64,000 nucleotides of DNA, taken from Bacterioplanoides pacificum. Lineage in GTDB: Bacteria; Pseudomonadota; Gammaproteobacteria; Pseudomonadales; Oceanobacteraceae. Positions within the stretch are counted from its first letter, which is position 1. Every line of letters starts with the position of its first letter. This document shows, in pieces, positions 58,586-64,000 of this stretch. The position numbers were made by a program, and so were the translations under genes. The notes below the pieces were generated by a model. It saw only the letters and a program-made list of their open reading frames with translations, was not told where the DNA came from and did not search any database. The stretch is from contig NZ_JBHRYB010000016.1 in NCBI RefSeq assembly GCF_042648445.1, positions 83,089-147,088 on the forward strand, read 5' to 3'.

Positions 58586-60076
58586 TTACTTGGATGCTTC
58601 TACGATGCGCTTCATGTCAGTCATGTAGCCACGCAGTTCCTGACCAACCCATTCAACCGGGTGGTTACGAACCAGATCGTTTACTTCGATCAGACGAGCG
58701 TTGTCTACTGAGTTAGACTTAACGTTCAGGCCTTTACCGATTACATCCGTAGAGATGTGTGGCATGAACTTCTCGCGCAACAGAGGCACTGCCGCGTGAG
58801 CGAACAGGTAGCAGCCGTATTCTGCAGTGTCAGAGATAACCACGTTCATCTCGTACAGTTTCTTACGAGCGATGGTGTTAGCAATCAGTGGCGTTTCGTG
58901 CAGAGACTCGTAGTAAGCAGACTCTTCAACGATGCCAGACTCAACCATGGTTTCGAATGCCAGCTCAACGCCCGCTTTCACCATAGCAACCAGCATTACG
59001 CCGTGATCGAAGTATTCCTGCTCGTCGATTTCAACGTCGGAAGCCGGTGCTTTTTCGAAGCCGGTTTGTGCCGTTTCTTCACGCCATTTCAGCAGGTTAG
59101 CATCGCCAGCTGCCCAGTCTTCCATCATGGTCTTGGAGAAGTGACCCGTCATGATGTCGTCCTGGTGCTTACGGAACAGAGGACGCATCAGTTCTTTCAG
59201 CTCTTCTGCCATGTCGAAAGCAACCAGCTTAGCCGGGTTAGACAGACGATCCATCATGTTAGTGATGCCGCCGTACTTCAGTGCTTCCGTAACCGTTTCC
59301 CAACCGTATTGGATCAGCTTGGCTGCGTAGCCTTCGTCGATGCCGTCTTCAACCATTTTTTCGAAGCCCAGGATGGCGCCGGTTTGCAGCATGCCACACA
59401 GGATGGTTTGCTCACCCATCAGGTCAGACTTAACTTCAGCAACGAAAGAAGATTCCAGAACGCCGGCGCGGTCGCCGCCAGTGGCAGAAGCCCATGCTTT
59501 CGCCTGGTCGTGGCCTTTACCTTCCGGATCGTTCTCTGGGTGAACAGCCATCAGCGTTGGTACACCGAAACCACGCTTGTATTCTTCACGTACTTCAGAA
59601 CCCGGGCACTTAGGCGCAACCATGATGACGGTTAAGTCTTCACGGATCTGCATGCCTTCTTCAACAATGTTGAAACCGTGGGAATAACCCAGAGTTGCAC
59701 CTTGCTTCATCAGTGGCATTACGGCTTCGACAACGCTGGTGTGCTGCTTGTCTGGCGTCAGGTTACAAACCAGATCTGCAGTCGGGATCAGCTCTTCGTA
59801 GGTACCCACGGTGAAACCGTTTTCGGTGGCGTTTTTCCATGACTGACGCTTTTCAGTGATGGCTGCTTCACGCAGAGCGTAAGAAACATCCAGACCAGAA
59901 TCGCGCATGTTCATGCCCTGGTTCAGACCCTGAGCACCACAACCAACGATAACAACTTTTTTGCCTTTCAGAACTTCACAACCGTTGGTGAATTCTTCGC
60001 GGTCCATAAAACGACAACGGCCCAGCTGGTCCAGTTGCTCACGCAGGTTCAGCGTATTGAAGTAGTTCTCACCCAT
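58586..60076 (-). CDS. ilvC: Ketol-acid reductoisomerase, class II (long form)
   Basis: A 496-residue enzyme, matching the E. coli-type class II form and about 150 residues longer than class I (the form in Pseudomonas). The NADPH-binding glycine motif is VGCGAQGLNQG near residues 43-53. The duplicated knotted C-terminal domain follows. It converts acetolactate and acetohydroxybutyrate to dihydroxy acids in valine and isoleucine synthesis. It is divergent from an IlvY-type regulator and ends at a strong terminator. GGAGATC lies before the ATG. Confidence 0.97.
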   Translation of the reverse strand: MGENYFNTLNLREQLDQLGRCRFMDREEFTNGCEVLKGKKVVIVGCGAQGLNQGMNMRDSGLDVSYALREAAITEKRQSWKNATENGFTVGTYEELIPTADLVCNLTPDKQHTSVVEAVMPLMKQGATLGYSHGFNIVEEGMQIREDLTVIMVAPKCPGSEVREEYKRGFGVPTLMAVHPENDPEGKGHDQAKAWASATGGDRAGVLESSFVAEVKSDLMGEQTILCGMLQTGAILGFEKMVEDGIDEGYAAKLIQYGWETVTEALKYGGITNMMDRLSNPAKLVAFDMAEELKELMRPLFRKHQDDIMTGHFSKTMMEDWAAGDANLLKWREETAQTGFEKAPASDVEIDEQEYFDHGVMLVAMVKAGVELAFETMVESGIVEESAYYESLHETPLIANTIARKKLYEMNVVISDTAEYGCYLFAHAAVPLLREKFMPHISTDVIGKGLNVKSNSVDNARLIEVNDLVRNHPVEWVGQELRGYMTDMKRIVEASK

Positions 60077-60164
60077 GACAGGATCTCCATTAACAGAATG
60101 AATTCAGCGGAAGTATTCCGGTGAACAAAATCAAATCGCCGCAAATAGTAAAAGAAGAAAGGCG

Positions 60165-60211
60165 TTGCGTAAAATGCTATATTTGCGCAATGGTGTTGCG
60201 TTTTTTGCAAC
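60165..60211. promoter_or_regulatory. Tandem IlvY-type operator candidates between ilvC and ilvY
   Basis: Two TTGC...GCAA inverted repeats lie side by side: TTGCG (60165-60169) with CGCAA (60186-60190), and GTTGC (60195-60199) with GCAAC (60207-60211). IlvY of E. coli binds tandem operators of this type between ilvY and ilvC, in the presence of acetolactate-type inducers. The position 90-135 bp upstream of ilvC fits. Confidence 0.6.
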
Positions 60212-60230
60212 AAAACCTGAGCGGTACTTC

Positions 60231-60334
60231 AACCTTGTTTTTCAGTCGCCGCGCCGAAGGGCCATCCATGGCCCTGCCGCCTGCTTGTCAGGCGTTAGGC
60301 GCAACATCCTGTTGCTGCTTTGAAAAACAATATT
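60231..60334. repeat. TCC-loop multi-hairpin element upstream of ilvY
   Basis: Outer arms TTGTTTTTCA (60235-60244) and TGAAAAACAA (60321-60330) are perfect complements. Inside are three hairpins: GGGCCA-TCCA-TGGCCC (60259-60274), CGCCTG/CAGGCG (60278-60294) and GCAACA-TCC-TGTTGC (60301-60315). Its right third is shared with the element after rnr. It lies in the ilvY leader, so it would be transcribed into the ilvY mRNA if the promoter is upstream. Confidence 0.82.
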
Positions 60335-60367
60335 AAAGCGCCGTCTTATCCGGATAGAGGACAGTGG

Positions 60368-61276
60368 GTGGATTATAAAGACCTGCAATCGTTTCTTAGC
60401 CTGTGCTCCCACCTTCATTTAGGTAAAGCCAGCGAAGAACTACATATGAGCCCGTCAACGCTGAGCCGGCGCCTGGCGCGTATGGAGGAAGAGGTCGGGG
60501 CGACGTTATTAATACGGGAGACCTCACCCTTGTCGCTGACCCATGCCGGAGAGCAGTTTCGCCGCCATGCTGAAAATACCTTATCAGACTGGCAACAGCT
60601 GAAACGCGCAGTGGGGGTAGAGGTCAGTGATCTTGAGGGCAGTCTGACCCTGTTTTGTACCGTGACGGCCAGTTACAGCTTTCTGGCGGATTTACTGACC
60701 CGCTTTCGTGAGCGATATCCGCGGGTCGAATTGCTGGTGCATACCGGTGATGCTGCAGAGTCGATTCCCAAGGCCGAAAGTGGCGAGGCTGATATTGTGG
60801 TGGCGGCCCGCCCTGAGCAGCTCAGTGAGGACTTGAGTTTTAAAACCATTACCCCGTCACCGTTGTTGTTTATCGCTCCTAAAAATCTCAGTAGCCTGCC
60901 TTTACTCACCCAGGCAGAAATTGACTGGGGAGAGGTGCCGATGGTGTTGTCGGAATCCGGTCTGGCCCGCACCCGGGTCGACCGCTGGTTCGCTGCCCGC
61001 AATATCCGCCCGAATATCTATGCCCAGGTCTCTGGCCATGAAGCGATTGTTAGTATGGTGGCATTGGGTGCCGGGGTTGGTGTGGTGCCGGAGCTGGTAC
61101 TGAAGAACAGTCCGATGTCGGCCCGGGTGCGGGTGTTGGCGGTGCAGCCGGAGCTGGAGCCTTTTGCGGTGGGGCTGTGTGCCCGTACCGAGCGCTTACA
61201 ACATCCTTTGTTACAGGCTATCTGGAATGTGTCGGCGGCAATGGACAACACGAATACCTTAACAGCCGTGTTGTAA
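60368..61276 (+). CDS. ilvY: LysR-family regulator IlvY
   Basis: 302 residues from the GTG at 60368. This gives MDYKDLQSFLSLCSHLHLGK, aligned with the E. coli IlvY start, and AGAGGA lies about 7 bases upstream; an ATG at 60320 would add 16 unlikely residues inside the hairpin element. The helix-turn-helix reads KASEELHMSPSTLSRRLARM. It activates divergent ilvC when its acetohydroxy acid substrates accumulate and represses itself. Divergent placement with tandem operator-like repeats supports the call. Confidence 0.9.
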   Translation: MDYKDLQSFLSLCSHLHLGKASEELHMSPSTLSRRLARMEEEVGATLLIRETSPLSLTHAGEQFRRHAENTLSDWQQLKRAVGVEVSDLEGSLTLFCTVTASYSFLADLLTRFRERYPRVELLVHTGDAAESIPKAESGEADIVVAARPEQLSEDLSFKTITPSPLLFIAPKNLSSLPLLTQAEIDWGEVPMVLSESGLARTRVDRWFAARNIRPNIYAQVSGHEAIVSMVALGAGVGVVPELVLKNSPMSARVRVLAVQPELEPFAVGLCARTERLQHPLLQAIWNVSAAMDNTNTLTAVL

Positions 61277-61321
61277 TCACTCATAATGACTGAGTGATAA
61301 AGTATTTTTTACGAGTTAACA

Positions 61322-62116
61322 ATGAATCACGAAGACAATAAGGTTGTTCCCTTGACTGAAAACACTCCCGAACATCAGAGCGGTGAGGCTGAAAAGCCCG
61401 CGAAATGGCCAGGTCGTAAGGGCATTTACCTGCTGCCGAACCTGTTTACCACCGGCGCCTTGTTCTCCGGTTTCTACGCTGTTGTGGCCAGTATGAATGG
61501 TCACTTCGAAAATGCCGCCATTGCGATTTTTATCGCTATGATTCTGGACGGCCTGGATGGCCGGGTCGCACGCTTGACCAATACCCAGAGTGACTTTGGT
61601 GCCGAATATGACAGCCTGGCGGACATGGTGTCGTTTGGTGTGGCACCGGCGCTGGTGGCCTTTAGTTGGGCGCTGCAGGACCTGGGCAAGGTCGGCTGGG
61701 TGGCGGCGTTTGTTTATGTCGCGGGTGCGGCATTACGCCTGGCGCGGTTTAATACTCAGCTGGCGGTCGCTGATAAAAACTTCTTTACCGGTCTGGCCAG
61801 CCCGGCGGCGGCGGCTATTGTGGCCGGTACCGTATGGGCCTTCAGTGAAACCGGTACTGCTGGTGCGGATATCGCCTGGTTGATGGCTTTGATTGTTCCG
61901 GGTGCGGGCCTGTTAATGGTCAGTAACTTCCGTTACCACAGTTTTAAAGGACTTGATCTGAAAGGTAAGGTGCCGTTTGTTGCTTTACTGGCGGTGGTGA
62001 TGGTGTTTGTGGTGGTATCGATTGATCCGGCTAAGGTGTTATTGGGTGTGTTTATGGCTTACGCCTTATCGGGCCCGGTATATGATGGCTGGAGCCGGCT
62101 GAAACAAAAGAAATAA
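61322..62116 (+). CDS. pssA: CDP-diacylglycerol-serine O-phosphatidyltransferase
   Basis: A 264-residue integral membrane enzyme with about seven hydrophobic segments. The CDP-alcohol phosphotransferase motif DGLDGRVARLTNTQSDFGAE, continuing YDSLADMVSFG, spans about residues 79-108, with the DG-x2-AR-x8-G-x3-D-x3-D spacing. It makes phosphatidylserine, the precursor of phosphatidylethanolamine. It follows ilvY here and precedes msrPQ, as ilvC-pssA-msrPQ do in Pseudomonas. Confidence 0.95.
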   Translation: MNHEDNKVVPLTENTPEHQSGEAEKPAKWPGRKGIYLLPNLFTTGALFSGFYAVVASMNGHFENAAIAIFIAMILDGLDGRVARLTNTQSDFGAEYDSLADMVSFGVAPALVAFSWALQDLGKVGWVAAFVYVAGAALRLARFNTQLAVADKNFFTGLASPAAAAIVAGTVWAFSETGTAGADIAWLMALIVPGAGLLMVSNFRYHSFKGLDLKGKVPFVALLAVVMVFVVVSIDPAKVLLGVFMAYALSGPVYDGWSRLKQKK

Positions 62117-62191
62117 CCCCGCTGAATTTTTTGCCGTTTTGCCTGTCTGAGGTTCTACTATCAGGCAGTAGCAGCAGACAGGTTAAATGGC

Positions 62192-63190
62192 ATGATTATC
62201 CGGCAACAGCAGTCATCCGACGTCCTTCCCTCCGAAATAACACCTCACTCGGGTTACCTTAACCGCCGTCAGTTTCTTGGCCAAGCCGCGGCTGTGTCCG
62301 TGGCGGCTGCTGCATTACCGGCTCAGGCCATTCAGATCCATGAATCAACCCGACAGCAAAGGCCTGAATGGTTAGCCGGGCAGGTGGCTGCCGCCCGAGA
62401 AAGTCAGTGGGGGAAAGACGAAACCCTGACGCCCTATCCAAACGTTACTCAATACAATAACTTTTATGAGTTTGGCACCGGCAAAGATGATCCCTATCGT
62501 TACGCCTCGAAGCTGAAAACCGATCCCTGGTCGGTTGAGGTGACGGGTGAGTGTGAGCTGAAGGGCACTTTTACGCTGGAGGATCTGCTGAGCCAGGTGG
62601 ATCTGGAAGAGCGCATTTATCGCCTGCGTTGTGTTGAAGCCTGGTCGATGGTGATTCCCTGGATCGGTTTTGAGCTGTCATCTTTGTTGAAGCGCTTTAA
62701 GCCGCTGTCATCCGCTAACTATGTTGAATTCACCACCCTGCACGACCCGAAGCAAATGCCGGGTCAGCGTTCGGTGTTTTCAACCATTGACTGGCCTTAT
62801 GTTGAAGGGCTGCGGATGGATGAAGCGATGAATCCGCTGACAATTATGGCTGTTGGTTTGTATGGTGAGGTATTACCTAACCAGAACGGTGCTCCCTTCC
62901 GCCTGGTCGTTCCGTGGAAATATGGCTTCAAAAGTATCAAGTCGATTGTCAGAATCCGTTTTGTCGAACAGATGCTGAAAACGACCTGGGCACAACTGGC
63001 GCCAAACGAATATGGCTTTTATGCCAATGTAAATCCGCAGGTCGATCACCCGCGCTGGTCCCAGGCACGTGAACGCCGTTTGCCATCCGGCCTGTTTAAA
63101 CCGAATCGTATTGAAACGCAGATGTTTAACGGTTATGCCGAACAGGTCGCCTCTCTTTATAGTGGCATGAATCTGCGCAAGTATTATTAA
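62192..63190 (+). CDS. msrP: Protein-methionine-sulfoxide reductase catalytic subunit MsrP
   Basis: A 332-residue molybdopterin enzyme. A twin-arginine signal lies at NRRQFLGQAAAV (RR at 25-26), so it is exported folded. The molybdenum-binding cysteine is C147 in YRLRCVEAWSMVIPW. It repairs oxidised methionine in periplasmic proteins, taking electrons from MsrQ. msrQ starts 18 bp downstream. The molybdopterin pathway it needs is shared with the IorAB-like enzyme at the other end of the window. Confidence 0.96.
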   Translation: MIIRQQQSSDVLPSEITPHSGYLNRRQFLGQAAAVSVAAAALPAQAIQIHESTRQQRPEWLAGQVAAARESQWGKDETLTPYPNVTQYNNFYEFGTGKDDPYRYASKLKTDPWSVEVTGECELKGTFTLEDLLSQVDLEERIYRLRCVEAWSMVIPWIGFELSSLLKRFKPLSSANYVEFTTLHDPKQMPGQRSVFSTIDWPYVEGLRMDEAMNPLTIMAVGLYGEVLPNQNGAPFRLVVPWKYGFKSIKSIVRIRFVEQMLKTTWAQLAPNEYGFYANVNPQVDHPRWSQARERRLPSGLFKPNRIETQMFNGYAEQVASLYSGMNLRKYY

Positions 63191-63208
63191 CAGGCGGTTA
63201 GTCGGGGC

Positions 63209-63808
63209 ATGGTTTTAACACTCAGACGCATTACCGTTTTTCTGGTAAGTATGATGCCGTTCTTTTATCTGTTGCAGCAGGTTGTACGGCTGCAGGCCGG
63301 AGAATGGAATATTCTTGGCCCGGAACCAGGGAAGGCTATTGTCTGGTTCAGCGGCAGCTGGGCGTTTAATTTTTTGCTGATTACCCTGGCGGTAACACCG
63401 GGGAGTCAATATCTGCGGCAAAAGTGGCTGGTTGTGCACCGCCGCATGCTGGGGCTATTTGTCTTCTTCTATTCAACCCTGCATTTGTTTGCTTACTTTG
63501 CCTTCCTGCTTGAGTGGCAATGGCGGGAGCTGGGTAAAGAGATCATTGAGCGTCCTTATTTGTTGTTGGGGGTAGTTGCGTGGCTATTGCTGGTACCGCT
63601 GACGATTACATCGACGAAACAATGGCAGCGCCGGTTGAAGCGGCGCTGGAAAAAGTTACACCGGCTTGTATATGTCACCGGGTTACTGGCCGCCATACAC
63701 TATTTGTTACAGATTCGTTCCAGCTGGTTTGAGCCAGTGCTCTACACTGTGTTGTTACTGTTGCTTCTGGCATTGCGGTTGTGGCGGTATAAACAGCGCA
63801 CCTGCTGA
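63209..63808 (+). CDS. msrQ: Protein-methionine-sulfoxide reductase heme-binding subunit MsrQ
   Basis: A 199-residue inner-membrane heme b protein of the YedZ/ferric-reductase-like family, with about six helices. Histidine positions fitting the family occur in VVHRRMLGLFVFFYSTLHLF, KLHRLVYVTGLLAAIHYLL and nearby. It passes quinol electrons to MsrP. It ends 58 bp before the rrn-like promoter region. Confidence 0.94.
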   Translation: MVLTLRRITVFLVSMMPFFYLLQQVVRLQAGEWNILGPEPGKAIVWFSGSWAFNFLLITLAVTPGSQYLRQKWLVVHRRMLGLFVFFYSTLHLFAYFAFLLEWQWRELGKEIIERPYLLLGVVAWLLLVPLTITSTKQWQRRLKRRWKKLHRLVYVTGLLAAIHYLLQIRSSWFEPVLYTVLLLLLLALRLWRYKQRTC

Positions 63809-63844
63809 TGCCCAGTTGGAAAACTGCAGATTTTCATCTTGCTG

Positions 63845-63893
63845 TAAAAAACTTACAAAAAGGTGTTGACGGTTTTTTCTATGTCTGTAGAAT
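63845..63893 (+). promoter_or_regulatory. rRNA-operon-type promoter P1 with UP element
   Basis: TTGACG (63866-63871), a 16-bp spacer, then TAGAAT (63888-63893), with a GC-rich discriminator GCGCCGC directly after. A-rich sequence (TAAAAAACTTACAAAAA) upstream of the -35 resembles an UP element. A 16-bp spacer plus a GC-rich discriminator is the hallmark of stringently controlled rrn promoters. The Pseudomonas gene order ilvC-pssA-msrPQ-rrn supports it. Confidence 0.78.
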
Positions 63894-63961
63894 GCGCCGC
63901 TCCTGATCGCTGAGGGCGAAAAGGAAAGCCAGACGGAACTGGTTAAGTGCTTGTTTTTAAA

Positions 63962-64000
63962 TAACTTTTTAAAAATAACTGCTTGACACGCTGGCTTGGT
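63962..64000 (+). promoter_or_regulatory. Second rrn-type promoter (P2), cut by window end
   Basis: A perfect -35 TTGACA at 63983-63988 is preceded by AT-rich UP-like sequence (TAACTTTTTAAAAATAACT). The -10 should fall about 5-7 bases beyond the window. P1 and P2 are about 117 bp apart, as in E. coli rrn operons. Confidence 0.6.

Noticed and set aside
58757..59635. 292-codon plus-strand open frame
   Set aside because: Antisense to ilvC; histidine- and phenylalanine-rich shadow translation.

Overview
The window is 64 kb of chromosome from a free-living gammaproteobacterium. Gene content and order resemble Pseudomonas: oxyR next to recG, hslVU with a DUF971 gene, a LysR regulator divergent from two-subunit pyruvate carboxylase, and ilvC-pssA-msrPQ leading into what looks like an rRNA operon promoter. 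Copper and zinc TonB receptors and dispersed TCC-loop hairpin elements are also present. My inference is a marine Oceanospirillales member (Thalassolituus/Oceanobacter-like). This rests on gene order and style only; no 16S gene is inside the window. I saw no prophage, integrase, IS transposase gene, CRISPR array or tRNA gene. LAYOUT: 0-3.4 kb, a minus-strand molybdenum hydroxylase locus (iorA-like, iorB-like, then a truncated xdhC). 3.5-9.7 kb, RNase HI with a hybrid-binding domain, an orphan eukaryotic-type HisA, a YbaK-HDOD fusion, recG and oxyR. 9.8-14.2 kb, an SDR protein, a Fur-box feoABC operon and a small coiled-coil membrane protein. 14.3-18.4 kb, an MBL hydrolase, a periplasmic transglutaminase-like protein, two LPP20-type lipoproteins and SlyD. 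18.5-26.3 kb, a sigma-32-type promoter driving hslVU, a chemoreceptor, DUF971, rnr and rlmB. 26.4-34.6 kb, two envelope proteins, a CoA-transferase, argO/argP, an MscS channel, an M32 carboxypeptidase and an L,D-transpeptidase. 34.7-37.7 kb, ahpC and ahpF separated by a 650-bp repeat-rich gap. 37.8-47.0 kb, a tiny lipoprotein, an outer-membrane barrel, brnQ, the pyruvate carboxylase locus with carbonic anhydrase, and an M17 aminopeptidase. 47.0-52.4 kb, PhoD and a DUF2339 protein flanking an AT-rich gap with DnaA-box-like sequences. 52.4-58.2 kb, a metal receptor island: a Zur-like operator, a ZnuD-like receptor, an AztD-like His-rich lipoprotein, a terminator, then a convergent OprC-like copper receptor. 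58.5-64 kb, ilvC/ilvY, pssA, msrPQ and tandem rrn-like promoters at the right edge. HOW IT WORKS TOGETHER: several genes handle metals (Feo for ferrous iron, ZnuD/AztD for zinc, OprC for copper) and oxidative damage (OxyR, AhpC/AhpF, MsrPQ). Pyruvate carboxylase sits beside a carbonic anhydrase that can supply its bicarbonate. hslVU carries its own heat-shock-type promoter. MOST INTERESTING: (1) a compact Zur-box/ZnuD/AztD-lipoprotein operon that pairs an outer-membrane zinc receptor with a membrane-anchored zinc chaperone; (2) a family of intergenic elements with TCC-loop hairpins. Three copies are exactly 58 nt with loops at identical offsets, and each is enclosed by long inverted arms whose sequence differs from copy to copy but stays self-complementary.
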